DNA from: Calditrichia bacterium
Lineage (GTDB): Bacteria > Calditrichota > Calditrichia > Calditrichales > Calditrichaceae
Length of the DNA stretch: 13,507 bases
Direction: 5' to 3'
Assembly (NCBI GenBank): GCA_027039465.1
Contig: JALWEA010000396.1
Span: 16,642 to 30,148, forward strand
A model generated the notes under the pieces. That model saw only the letters and a program-made list of their open reading frames with translations, had not been told where the DNA came from and made no database searches. Shown here piece by piece: positions 1 through 7,207 of this stretch. Every line of letters begins with the position of its first letter. The stretch's first letter is position 1. The position numbers were made by a program, and so were the translations under genes.

Positions 1-2754
1 GAAAAGAAACCGATCGCTTATCGTTTTGCCGAATTTGAAATAGACATCCGCAATCGACAGCTTAAGAAAAACGGACAGATTGTTCCGCTGAATTCCAAAT
101 ATTTTGATGTTTTAATTCTACTAGTGCAAAACGCACAACAACTGATTTCCAAACAAGCAATCTTTGAAAGTGTCTGGCGGGATACCATCGTAACGGATTC
201 CGCGCTGAGCCAATGCATCAAAGACATTCGCAAAGCGTTAGATGATGATGCGCATCATCCGCGCTTTATTAAAACCATTGCCAAACATGGTTACATGTTC
301 ATCGCCGATGTCATCGCCATTGCCAATGAAAAATCATCCGTAGCTAAAGAATCCGGTAGTTTACCCAAACGGCCTTACAAATTTTTGGATTATTACACCG
401 AGGGTGATCGACTTTTGTTCTTCGGGCGCGAAAATGAAGTTAAAAATCTGTCGTCCAAAATCATCAATCATCGAAGTTTTATTATTCACGGGCGCAGCGG
501 CGTGGGTAAAAGTTCACTGATTCGGGCCGGATTAATCCCCGCCTTAAAAAGCTTTGGGCACCAGTGTTATGTGATCCGCAGTTTTTCGGATCCTGCCGAA
601 GAGATTCATCAAATTTTACATTCTTATTTGCCGGAACTACCTGTGGATGCTTCAAAGACGGCGCCTCAAAAGATGTTACAACAACTCGATGCTCTGCGCG
701 GCGATCGGCTCATCATCTTTTTCTTTGACCAGTTCGAAGACTTTTTTCTACAATTAAATAAAACGCAAAAAAACAAATTTATTGATTACTTGCGCGGAAT
801 TTTCCGCCATGATCAAATCCGGTTACGTTTTGTATTTGTTTTACGCGAAGACTTGCTCTCCGAAATGAGTTTCTTTAAACCGGCCATTCCGGAAATTTAT
901 CATCATGAATTTCGACTACTCAAATTGACCGTCGAACAAGCGGTGGATGCCGTTCTAAAACCCGCACTAACCGTCGGATGCCCGTTTGAAGAACGCCTGG
1001 CTCAGGAAATATTGCAAGATTTAAGCAACGGCGAAAATGACATAGACCCTCCGCAGCTTCAAATTGTTTGCGATGCCCTTTACGATAATCGCGATCCCGA
1101 AAAGGGAATTACTTTCGAAATTTATGAAAAATTGGGCCGCGCTTCACACATTCTGGAAGGCTACATGGAGCGCGTGCTTAACCGTTTCGAAGATGAGCAG
1201 GCATTGATGGCAAAACGCATTCTGAAATCTCTGATCACTGCGGATTTTCAAAGAAAAGTGTTGCCGCTTAACGATTTGCTGGCCCATGTACAAACTTCAC
1301 ATTTTAATCGGGAGCAAATTTTACAACTTTTAAACGAACTGTCCGATGCGCGATTGATTCGCCTGGGCCGACAAGACGGCAAGAACTGGGTTGAATTGAG
1401 CCATGATTTCCTGATTCCGAAAGTTCGCGAATGGCTTACCGACGAAGAGCAAAAAATAAGACGCGCTCAGGCCATGCTGAGCAATGCCATGGCAAATTTT
1501 TCAAACCACAATTTACTCCTTGACGAAGACGCCATTAAAGTTCTTTTGCCTTTCGGATTACAATTGGAACCGACGCCGGAGCAGGCATACTTTATCGCCA
1601 AAAGCATGATTTTCCGACGCTATGTTCTGCCATCCTGGTTAAAATCCATTACCCCGAATTTGGCATCGATTATTTCCGAGGCCATGGAATCGGAAGACCC
1701 CGGGGTGCGTATTTGCGCCGTTGAATCTTCATTAAACATTACCGACCCAACAATAAAATCTTTATTAAAAAAGGCCGCCTTGTGGGATGCCGATTTAAAT
1801 GTACGCAAAACGGCCAGCATTGTGTTTCTGAAAAATTTCGGTTCGGAAGGGCAAAAGCTTTTGGCACAGGGGAAAAACCATCAAAAGGCCGGACTTATCC
1901 GTCGTGCGATTAGTCTTTCTTTTGTGCGCGATCACGATATTCAATTGGTTTATTTACGCCGTTTGCCGGTCTTTCTTACGATTTTAGTCATGTCCGGATT
2001 ATTTTGGGTGCGTATTTTTCGCAACCGCAAACAAATCGCCCGAGAAATTTTAGGTGCAACGCTGGGCGCTACGGTTTCGGGATTTTTGGTGGGTTTAATT
2101 TTAGGCGGAGTTTTGGCTTATTTACGCCACGCACCGACTTTTGAAACCGTAACCTATTTATTAGCTCTCATTTCTTTGGGTTCGCTCGCTTCGTTTTTAG
2201 GCGGGCTGGGTATTAGTTCGGGTTTGGTATTAATGCGTCACATTTCTTACCGGCACAGTAAATGGTGGACAGTGGTTGGCGGCACTATCGGCGGTTTTCT
2301 TATCGGTGCGTTTATTAACGTCATCGGTATCGATATTTTAAAGGTGCTTTTCGGACAGCAATTGATTAAAATAACCGGCGCTTTCGAAGCTGCCGTTTTG
2401 GGCTTCTGGCTTTCGTTGGCTTTTGTTTTTGCCGAACAAAATATTCGAAAACGTGGTCTTAAAATTTTGACCGTGGCTCTCGGTGCAACCATGGGCGCGG
2501 GGTTGCTTACTTTTTTTAAAGGCAATTTATTTAGCGGCAGTATTGCAGCCATTTCTCGCTCTTTTGCCAACGCGCAGATAAATTTAAACGCACTGACTTC
2601 CCTTTTCGGCGAAATGAACTACGGGTTTCTTTCGAGATTGATTTTGGGATCGCTGGAAGGTTTTCTGTTTGGCGGATTACTGATGATCGGCTTTGAACTT
2701 TTTAGGAATCATCGGCCAGTAAAACAAAGTGAACAGCCGATTAATTTACCTTAG
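1..2754 (+). CDS. Winged-helix / nSTAND ATPase / HEAT-like / multi-TM fusion protein (5' partial)
   Basis: The frame is open from base 1, so the gene starts before the window; 917 residues are visible (numbered here from base 1). Residues about 7-105 read as an OmpR/CadC-type winged-helix DNA-binding domain (YRFAEFEID near the start, LISKQAIFESVW in the middle, TIAKHGYMF at the end). An nSTAND-type ATPase follows: FFGRENEV near 140, Walker A GRSGVGKSS at about 164-172, Walker B-like LIIFFFDQFED near 237-247, and the family-typical ELSHDFLIPKVREWL near 465. Residues about 555-613 look like HEAT-type helical repeats. From about 650 to 905 there are seven or so glycine-rich hydrophobic segments. 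STAND proteins are ATP-driven switches; here the likely output is DNA binding and the C-terminus would tether the protein to the inner membrane. That signal logic is inference; the domain calls are from motifs. The first ATG in the frame (124) lies inside the winged-helix domain and cannot be the true start. Confidence 0.85.
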   Translation, partial: EKKPIAYRFAEFEIDIRNRQLKKNGQIVPLNSKYFDVLILLVQNAQQLISKQAIFESVWRDTIVTDSALSQCIKDIRKALDDDAHHPRFIKTIAKHGYMFIADVIAIANEKSSVAKESGSLPKRPYKFLDYYTEGDRLLFFGRENEVKNLSSKIINHRSFIIHGRSGVGKSSLIRAGLIPALKSFGHQCYVIRSFSDPAEEIHQILHSYLPELPVDASKTAPQKMLQQLDALRGDRLIIFFFDQFEDFFLQLNKTQKNKFIDYLRGIFRHDQIRLRFVFVLREDLLSEMSFFKPAIPEIYHHEFRLLKLTVEQAVDAVLKPALTVGCPFEERLAQEILQDLSNGENDIDPPQLQIVCDALYDNRDPEKGITFEIYEKLGRASHILEGYMERVLNRFEDEQALMAKRILKSLITADFQRKVLPLNDLLAHVQTSHFNREQILQLLNELSDARLIRLGRQDGKNWVELSHDFLIPKVREWLTDEEQKIRRAQAMLSNAMANFSNHNLLLDEDAIKVLLPFGLQLEPTPEQAYFIAKSMIFRRYVLPSWLKSITPNLASIISEAMESEDPGVRICAVESSLNITDPTIKSLLKKAALWDADLNVRKTASIVFLKNFGSEGQKLLAQGKNHQKAGLIRRAISLSFVRDHDIQLVYLRRLPVFLTILVMSGLFWVRIFRNRKQIAREILGATLGATVSGFLVGLILGGVLAYLRHAPTFETVTYLLALISLGSLASFLGGLGISSGLVLMRHISYRHSKWWTVVGGTIGGFLIGAFINVIGIDILKVLFGQQLIKITGAFEAAVLGFWLSLAFVFAEQNIRKRGLKILTVALGATMGAGLLTFFKGNLFSGSIAAISRSFANAQINLNALTSLFGEMNYGFLSRLILGSLEGFLFGGLLMIGFELFRNHRPVKQSEQPINLP

Positions 2755-2795
2755 CAAAATTCACATTCGAGACCAAATAATTTCTGCAGGTCGAT

Positions 2796-3206
2796 TTAAA
2801 AACCGAATTCTTCCTTAAGCAGCGTGCGCGTACTTTCCGTAACCGGACTCTTTTTTAACTCTTTTCTATCAAACCACTTAACCGCTAAGGCATCGTCTCC
2901 GGCTTTGGGTTCTCCGCCGATAATGGTGGCCAAATAATCTAAAATGATGTAGTGAAATCGGGCGTTTTCCTGTTTTGGGACGAACTCAATAACCTTGATT
3001 AAACGTCCAGGCTCGATATCGATATTAAGTTCTTCTTTAATTTCCCGCTGCAAAGCTTGTTTCAGGGTTTCGCCCCACTGCACTTTTCCGCCTGGAATCG
3101 CCCACATCCCTTGAGCCGGCGGATTTTTTCTTTTAACCAAAAGAACTTTGTTTTGTTTAAAAATAACGGCGCCAACCGCAATTAAAGGTACGGAAGCTGT
3201 TGCCAT
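2796..3206 (-). CDS. Nudix hydrolase
   Basis: This is a 136-residue protein, a normal length for a single-domain Nudix enzyme. The Nudix box runs from G40 to I62 and fits GX5EX7REUXEEXGU, with E46, R54, E55, E58 and E59 present; the usual glycine near the end is N61. Upstream are the expected strand residues (VGAVIFKQNKVLLVKR) and the WAIPGGK lead-in. Such enzymes cleave nucleoside diphosphates linked to another moiety with Mg2+, for example oxidised dNTPs, ADP-ribose or sugar nucleotides; the substrate cannot be decided here. AAGGA precedes the ATG at 3206 with good spacing. It lies 59 bases downstream of the acetyltransferase gene on the same strand, so the two are probably one transcript. 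It converges on the STAND gene with only 41 bases between stop codons. Confidence 0.9.
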   Translation of the reverse strand: MATASVPLIAVGAVIFKQNKVLLVKRKNPPAQGMWAIPGGKVQWGETLKQALQREIKEELNIDIEPGRLIKVIEFVPKQENARFHYIILDYLATIIGGEPKAGDDALAVKWFDRKELKKSPVTESTRTLLKEEFGF

Positions 3207-3265
3207 TTTAATTCCTTGATAAAAATTTTTTAGCGGACATATTAAAATTGCGAAAGATGATCGGT

Positions 3266-4045
3266 TTATTTCCCATTACCGAATAAAGAATGCCATTTTG
3301 ATTTTAAAAGTCCCATGCGCAACACATCCCTCGGTTTACCGTTCAGCAAAACTTCCGAGTACAAAATGCCCTCCAACTCAAAACCGAATTTACTGTTCAA
3401 ATTGATATTCTTTATGTTGGTGTCCAAAGAATGGATGTAAATCTTGTTAAAATCCATGACCTCAAAAACATAATACAGAAAAAGAAATGTTGACAGTTTA
3501 CCGATTCCGCGATTTCTGAAATCGGATGCCCCGATAAACTTTTTCATTTCCAATTTTTTGTTTTCTTTATCCAAATTTTCCCCGCCGATGATGCCCACCA
3601 AATTCTTTTTTAAATAACGGACGGCAAAGTATTTACGTGTCGGATTATCGAGCAAATATTCATGCAACTGCTTTTTTTCTTTCGGAAAGAAACGAATGAA
3701 TGTTTGGGAAACTTCCCGTTGTTTTAACCAATGGCAAATTGTTTCAACGGTCTCATCATCATGGAGAGGTTCAATATGCACATCCTTCAAAACAAGCTTT
3801 TGCTCCTTGCGCCACAAGTCTTTAATATCACCGATCTGGAAATCGCCCTGATAGGAACCGTTATTATTTTCCGGTACGTTCTTTTGCAGAACATGATCCA
3901 GCAATTGCGTGGAAACATTAATAATATCGTGTGCGTCCACCCCATAATTAACCAGCTCTTTGTAAAAGCTGTGCGTTACCAATTTAAGAATTTGTTTTAA
4001 TTTAATTTTTTCAAGCTCTTCATTTGTATGATTTTCTTGATCCAT
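3266..4045 (-). CDS. GNAT family N-acetyltransferase with N-terminal helical extension
   Basis: The protein has 259 residues. The C-terminal part, about residues 85-250, is a RimJ/RimL/PseH-like GNAT fold. The acetyl-CoA binding signature is visible as R177-N-R-G180-I-G182-K, and the late segment has N213, the SKFGFELEG motif at about 218-226 and a RDVLRMGLL strand, as in sugar- or protein-N-acetylating GNATs. Residues 1-60 are an extra, mostly helical segment (FYKELVNYGVDAHDI) that I do not recognise; it makes the protein longer than a plain GNAT. The acceptor substrate is unknown. No signal peptide or membrane segment is seen, so it should be cytoplasmic. The start is ATG at 4045, preceded by a weak GGCAGG. 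It heads a probable two-gene unit with the Nudix hydrolase. Confidence 0.85.
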   Translation of the reverse strand: MDQENHTNEELEKIKLKQILKLVTHSFYKELVNYGVDAHDIINVSTQLLDHVLQKNVPENNNGSYQGDFQIGDIKDLWRKEQKLVLKDVHIEPLHDDETVETICHWLKQREVSQTFIRFFPKEKKQLHEYLLDNPTRKYFAVRYLKKNLVGIIGGENLDKENKKLEMKKFIGASDFRNRGIGKLSTFLFLYYVFEVMDFNKIYIHSLDTNIKNINLNSKFGFELEGILYSEVLLNGKPRDVLRMGLLKSKWHSLFGNGK

Positions 4046-4432
4046 AAATTGCCTGCCAAATTAAAATATATCCCGATTATTTTTGTTTTTAATATAAGAT
4101 ATGTTTTCGATCTTAACAAACAATGCTTTAGCGCAATAATTTACCTCTATTTTTTGGCGAACTGAAGAATTAAACAAATAAGCCGATTTAACAGAAAAGA
4201 TTTCCGTCGGAATATAAAAATTCTTATCCGTAAAATTTTGTGCGCATGGGCATAATATTAAATTGATTAAGTAATAACTTTAATTGCGAATAATGTACTC
4301 GACCAAACGCTTTGAAAGGAAATCGACGAATCCGCCGATTTCATACTTGCCCGTTTTGACGGATTTTTTGGAATTTAAAAAAATAAGCGGTTGTACTTAT
4401 AAACTTGGTAAACTAAAATCGGAGTTTTCCTC
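4046..4432. other. Divergent intergenic region, 387 bases
   Basis: This AT-rich spacer lies between the divergent acetyltransferase genes at 3266-4045 and 4433-5269. It holds the candidate minus-strand promoter at 4091-4119 and an imperfect hairpin at 4320-4341 (AAATCG pairing with CGATTT, plus an inner CG pair). A TTGACG at 4356-4361 could be a -35 box for the plus-strand gene, but I see no good -10 at the right distance. No coding frame with a start and ribosome site is convincing. Confidence 0.6.
4091..4119 (-). promoter_or_regulatory. Candidate sigma70-type promoter for the GNAT-Nudix unit
   Basis: Read on the minus strand, TTGTTA (4114-4119) and TATATT (4091-4096) are separated by 17 bases, close to the sigma70 consensus. 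It lies about 45 bases before the ATG at 4045. Support is from sequence only, and the region is AT-rich, so a chance match is possible. Confidence 0.4.
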
Positions 4433-5269
4433 ATGGAAGAAAAACCTCGTAAAAAAGTAATCAACGAAAATATTCTAACCACCAAATCCAACCTCAAAGG
4501 AATTGCGGGTTTTTTGGAGTACCTGCTTCGACGCTTTCGAAACGGAGCGTTTTTAGCGGCTTTAACTCCGTTGTATCTTGTCGGGATTTTGGCAATGGGC
4601 ATCTCGGCAACGCCTGGTTTGTATCTGTTCTTTTGGATTAAAGAAGTAACCGTCCACTGGTTACCTGTTTTTCATTATACGGCCATGGGAACGGCGGCAG
4701 TGGCGGCCTATTTTATTTACGGATTAACGCTGATTTTTGTCGTACCATTTTTCAATTTTATTCTTCCTTTTAGAATTAAGCCCTTCCGAGGCAACTATTT
4801 TTCGTTGGGCGTTGTGCCATGGTATGTGCATAATGCGCTAACGTATATCGTCCGTTATACCTTTCTTGAATTCATCACACCTACGCCCCTTAATACGCTG
4901 TTCTACAGATTGATGGGCATGAAGATGGGAAAAGGTGTGCATATTAACACCACCAATATTTCCGATCCGGGATTAATAGAGATCGGAGATTACGTAACGA
5001 TCGGTGGTTCTGCGCATATTATTGCTCATTACGGCCAAAAAGGGTTTTTGGTACTTTCCAAAGTTAAAATAGGGAACGGCGTTACCATTGGAATGAAGGC
5101 GACCATTATGGGCGCAGTTGAAATCGGCGACGGAGCAATGATCGGGCCGCATGAAGTGGTTTTGCCCAAAACCAAAGTTCCGCCCCATCGCAAGCCGCCT
5201 AAAACCAAGGGTATTGTTAGTGTGGAAGATATTTCCGTAAACCAACCGAGCATTCCCGAATCCGTATAG
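4433..5269 (+). CDS. Membrane-anchored left-handed beta-helix acyltransferase
   Basis: The protein has 278 residues. Hydrophobic stretches at about 38-58, 82-111 and possibly 124-147 form an N-terminal membrane region. Residues about 165-248 carry the hexapeptide pattern of a left-handed beta-helix: GKGVHI, IEIGDYVTIGGSAHII, VKIGNGVTIG, VEIGDGAMIGPHEVV. H195 and H199 fall where an acyl-transfer histidine could sit. Hexapeptide transferases of this type move acetyl or other acyl groups to sugars or amines. The combination of membrane segments and a C-terminal beta-helix recalls the terminal domain of Pls-type peptide synthetases and WcaF-like envelope acetyltransferases, but here it stands alone. 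Substrate unknown; an envelope or lipid-linked acceptor is an inference from the membrane part. GGAG at 4421-4424 is eight bases before the ATG. The gene appears monocistronic, and repeat hairpins begin ten bases after its stop. Confidence 0.8.
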   Translation: MEEKPRKKVINENILTTKSNLKGIAGFLEYLLRRFRNGAFLAALTPLYLVGILAMGISATPGLYLFFWIKEVTVHWLPVFHYTAMGTAAVAAYFIYGLTLIFVVPFFNFILPFRIKPFRGNYFSLGVVPWYVHNALTYIVRYTFLEFITPTPLNTLFYRLMGMKMGKGVHINTTNISDPGLIEIGDYVTIGGSAHIIAHYGQKGFLVLSKVKIGNGVTIGMKATIMGAVEIGDGAMIGPHEVVLPKTKVPPHRKPPKTKGIVSVEDISVNQPSIPESV

Positions 5270-5278
5270 AAAATATAA

Positions 5279-5624
5279 CGTCCCGTCAGGGAAGATGTGC
5301 CATTAGCCCACAAATTCATTTGCGGGGAACAAATGTCCACATCAAAAATATGCCCGTCCAGGAAGGGACGGTATTCATTACGCCTATTATTTTGCATTCC
5401 AATAAACACTTTTTCAATTGTCCCTCTGGGACAACATTTCGGTGTGGTGGCTTCCCGTTTACCCATATTTGAAAATATGGGCTATTGGCATTCCATCGCT
5501 CCGCGATGGATTTGGAAATACCGGCATTCGAATTCGTCCCGCAAGGGACGAGGTGCCAATAGCCCACAAATTCATTTGTGGGAACGAATAGGCCACCACC
5601 ATTAATTAGAGTCCCGCAAGGGAC
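5279..5624. repeat. REP-like hairpin cluster with five GTCCC stems
   Basis: Five short hairpins share a GTCCC/GGGAC stem, beginning at 5279, 5355, 5418, 5535 and 5611. The best are at 5535-5550 and 5611-5624, both with a GCAA tetraloop; those at 5279 and 5355 have mismatches. Between them are other perfect stems: CCCATATTT with AAATATGGG (5462-5481), CCATCGC with GCGATGG (5493-5509), and CCCACAAAT with ATTTGTGGG (5563-5582). The distance from the first to the second GTCCC hairpin and from the fourth to the fifth is 76 bases in both cases, and the bases between share AGCCCACAAATTCATTTG. The pattern is that of REP/BIME-type palindromic elements, which in other bacteria are spread by RAYT transposases. 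No such transposase is in the window. The first hairpin may double as a terminator for the upstream acyltransferase gene. Confidence 0.7.
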
Positions 5625-5650
5625 GGCGTGCATAACGGATCGCCGTACCA

Positions 5651-5712
5651 TCATGTCATTGCGAGGTGCTAAACCATGGCAAACACCACGGATTATTAAG
5701 GCGGTGACATGA
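5651..5712. repeat. Short inverted-repeat element with TCATGTCA/TGACATGA ends
   Basis: TCATGTCA at 5651-5658 is matched by TGACATGA at 5705-5712, enclosing 46 bases. The left end runs into TGTCATTGCGA (5654-5664), the same start as the next element at 5728. It looks like a small non-coding palindromic element, or a hybrid of two repeat families. Confidence 0.5.
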
Positions 5713-5717
5713 ATTAA
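5672..5717. repeat. 46-base direct repeat, copy 1
   Basis: This segment starts AACCATGGC and ends GTGACATGAATTAA, with CCACGGATTATTAAG in the middle. It matches 5869-5914 over the same 46-base length with about eight differences, clustered in two short patches. It shares its right part with the inverted-repeat end at 5705-5712. Confidence 0.7.
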
Positions 5718-5724
5718 GGTAAAG

Positions 5725-5843
5725 GGCTGTCATTGCGAACGATCCTGCGAGCAGGAGAGTGAAGCAATCCCTTCCAAATGGGCAACGACCATGAATAATG
5801 TTAGGGATTCTTCTCCCGACACGTCGGGATCAGAATGACAGCC
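5725..5843. repeat. TGTCATTGCGA-type inverted-repeat element A
   Basis: The ends are perfect 10-base inverted repeats: GGCTGTCATT (5725-5734) and AATGACAGCC (5834-5843). Inner parts also pair, for example AATCCC with GGGATT. Elements of the form TGTCATTGCGA ... GAAGCAATCC ... AATGACA are familiar to me from intergenic regions of quite unrelated bacteria; this is general recollection and not a search result. It has no coding capacity. It could form a long hairpin in RNA read from either strand. Confidence 0.65.
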
Positions 5844-5868
5844 TACTACATGTCAATAGTAGGCCGGG

Positions 5869-5914
5869 AACCATGGCTGGCGCCACGGATTATTAAGATA
5901 GTGACATGAATTAA
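5869..5914. repeat. 46-base direct repeat, copy 2
   Basis: This is the second copy of the segment at 5672-5717, with the same boundaries and length. Here it sits to the right of inverted-repeat element A, so the two copies flank that element. The short hairpin CTACTA/TAGTAG (about 5843-5862) lies just before it, and its ATGTCAATAGTAG half recurs at 6039-6051. Confidence 0.7.
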
Positions 5915-5997
5915 TTGGGAATTAGGAACTGGGAACTGTTGCGGCAACCGTGTCTCGATAACCGGTTGCCTTTGACCGCGTCCGGTTCCCGAGTAGT

Positions 5998-6010
5998 CCG
6001 CCTGAGGCGG
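5998..6010. repeat. CCGCCTGAGGCGG palindrome
   Basis: A 13-base palindrome with five-base GC-rich arms sits in a stretch that also has CTCGATA (near 5954) and TATCGAG (near 6014) as outer inverted repeats. A partial relative, CCGCCTCAGGTGGG, lies near 6125. It is probably a remnant of another REP-like element. Confidence 0.45.
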
Positions 6011-6070
6011 GCGTATCGAGGGACGGACGCGCTACAATATGTCAATAGTAGCCTCGATTTATCTGGACGC

Positions 6071-6153
6071 GGCAATCCCTGTCATCATTACCGGACGGTG
6101 CTGCTTTGGAGGGGATTGCTTCCCCCGCCTCAGGTGGGATCGCAATGACAGCC
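6071..6153. repeat. TGTCATTGCGA-type inverted-repeat element B, partial
   Basis: GCAATCCC (6072-6079) pairs with GGGATTGC (6112-6119), a perfect eight-base inverted repeat. The right end is AATGACAGCC (6144-6153), identical to the right end of element A at 5834-5843. The matching left end GGCTGTCATT is missing, so this copy looks truncated or rearranged at its left side. Confidence 0.55.
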
Positions 6154-6157
6154 CTTT

Positions 6158-6213
6158 ACGATTAACGAATATACGAATAACGTTTCCTCTTAACTCTTAC
6201 ACACTTAACTATT
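6158..6213. repeat. Dispersed AT-rich repeat, copy 1
   Basis: This segment starts ACGATTAACGAATATACG and ends ACACTTAACTATT. A clearly related segment lies about 6.2 kb away at 12399-12462. This copy begins about 40 bases from the stop codon of the minus-strand gene 6251-7021. Confidence 0.6.
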
Positions 6214-6250
6214 AACCATTTCAATTAACCCATGCTGCAATCTTAAAAAA

Positions 6251-7021
6251 TCAGGGATTCCATTTCTCCCAGCGTTCCAATTCCACTTTTACATTGCCCA
6301 CAAAAACTTTCATCTTAGCGCCAAGCGGTATCCTTCGATCGTCATAAGTAAACCATCCTTTGTATTCACCCGTTACCCCTGCGATGCCTTTTAAATGAAA
6401 CACCCCTTCTACGACATACGTTTTAAAATCTTTCTTCATCGGTTTAAAATACACGACTTCCGGGTCTCCCAAAAAATGAATATCCACCGGGCCGCGACGA
6501 TCGTAAAAGTAAGAATAGACTCTAAAACTTGCGCCTTCCTTGGCATGAGCACGGGCAAAATAGGTTAGCGAAATGCCATCATACATATAATCTTTCAAAT
6601 CGAAAATTTTTTGTTTTATTATTTTGGTGGAATCTTTCGGATCAAATATTTGCCAGGTAACTTTATTCTTTTTGTAATCAAAGCGATAGATCATGCGATT
6701 GATTTCATTGCCGTGCTTTTCTTTTACCACATATTTCACCGGACGAAATAGAGAATCGACTAGGCATTGATAACGATTGTGCAAATTGACAAAAATCAGG
6801 ACCGGATTGCTGTCCATTTTCAAATCCACTTTGTACAACAAATGCCCGTTTACCCGAACCGTATCCGACAGATACATCTCCACCGTTCCCAAACGTACAA
6901 AGGCCCAGCGCACTTTGTAAACCAGTTTTTCACCAACCACCCAGCGAAATTGATTTCCGGCAAAACCCGAACCCGTAAAACAAAGCAGGGTAAAAAGGAT
7001 TAAGATTTTAAACGATCGCAT
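6251..7021 (-). CDS. Exported DUF3108 domain protein
   Basis: The protein has 256 residues. A clear signal peptide covers about residues 1-21 (basic MRSFK, then a leucine/phenylalanine-rich core and a GSGFAG cleavage region). The mature part reads as the beta-rich DUF3108 domain: FRWVVGEKLVYKVRWAFVRLG at its start, DGISLTYFARA in the middle and a final strand region with TGEYKGWFTYDDRRIPL. Members of this family are periplasmic or outer-membrane-associated proteins whose biochemical role is not established; the fold is thought to resemble lipid- or lipoprotein-handling beta-barrel-like domains. An AGGGA sits a few bases before the ATG at 7021, slightly close. It is divergent from the hybrid kinase gene and has no operon partner in view. 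The domain call is from sequence pattern only. Confidence 0.8.
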   Translation of the reverse strand: MRSFKILILFTLLCFTGSGFAGNQFRWVVGEKLVYKVRWAFVRLGTVEMYLSDTVRVNGHLLYKVDLKMDSNPVLIFVNLHNRYQCLVDSLFRPVKYVVKEKHGNEINRMIYRFDYKKNKVTWQIFDPKDSTKIIKQKIFDLKDYMYDGISLTYFARAHAKEGASFRVYSYFYDRRGPVDIHFLGDPEVVYFKPMKKDFKTYVVEGVFHLKGIAGVTGEYKGWFTYDDRRIPLGAKMKVFVGNVKVELERWEKWNP

Positions 7022-7051
7022 ATCTTCCCTAATAACATTAAAGAATGGATT

Positions 7052-7070
7052 AGTTTCTTCTATTGAAACT
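7052..7070. promoter_or_regulatory. Small inverted repeat between divergent genes
   Basis: AGTTTC (7052-7057) and GAAACT (7065-7070) form a six-base inverted repeat with a seven-base gap, about 30 bases before the DUF3108 start codon. It could be an operator or a 5' leader stem; the match is short enough to be chance. Confidence 0.25.
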
Positions 7071-7207
7071 GCAAATTAATAAAAAAACCCTTTGACTAAA
7101 AATTTACTTGCTCACAGAACTTGCCCAAAGTGATACATTTTAATTAAAGAAGCCTTACGTTAAGACGAAAATCTAATAAGTAATTATGCAATATTTGATT
7201 GGAAATT

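Larger units (their letters stand above)
5270..6250. other. Gene-free, repeat-rich intergenic region, about 980 bases
   Basis: No frame here looks like a real gene: the open frames carry no domain, cross the hairpin repeats and change identity between repeat copies. The left half (5279-5624) is a cluster of GTCCC hairpins and related stems. The right half (5651-6153) is made of TGTCATTGCGA-type inverted repeats and a duplicated 46-base segment. The end (6158-6213) is an AT-rich segment that recurs at 12399-12462. GC content and composition differ visibly from the coding neighbours. Confidence 0.75.

Noticed and set aside
2247..2570. A 107-residue minus-strand frame inside the STAND fusion gene
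   Set aside because: It is a shadow of the membrane-domain coding region.
5279..5624. CRISPR array
   Set aside because: The repeats are palindromic units of different lengths with partly repeated interiors, not identical direct repeats separated by unique spacers, and no cas gene is present.
5029..5654. Overlapping open frames on both strands through the acyltransferase 3' end and the hairpin cluster
   Set aside because: They run through palindromic repeats, have no domain or ribosome site, and partly mirror the real gene; repeats with few stop codons explain them.
5915..6148. A 77-residue open frame on the plus strand
   Set aside because: It is composed of inverted-repeat element B and neighbouring palindromes, is arginine- and proline-rich in a way typical of repeat DNA, and has no ribosome site.
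5651..6153. An insertion sequence
   Set aside because: There are inverted ends but no transposase frame and no clear target-site duplication; the elements are too short and non-coding.
7092..7097. TTGACT as a -35 box for the kinase gene
   Set aside because: No acceptable -10 box occurs 16-18 bases downstream.
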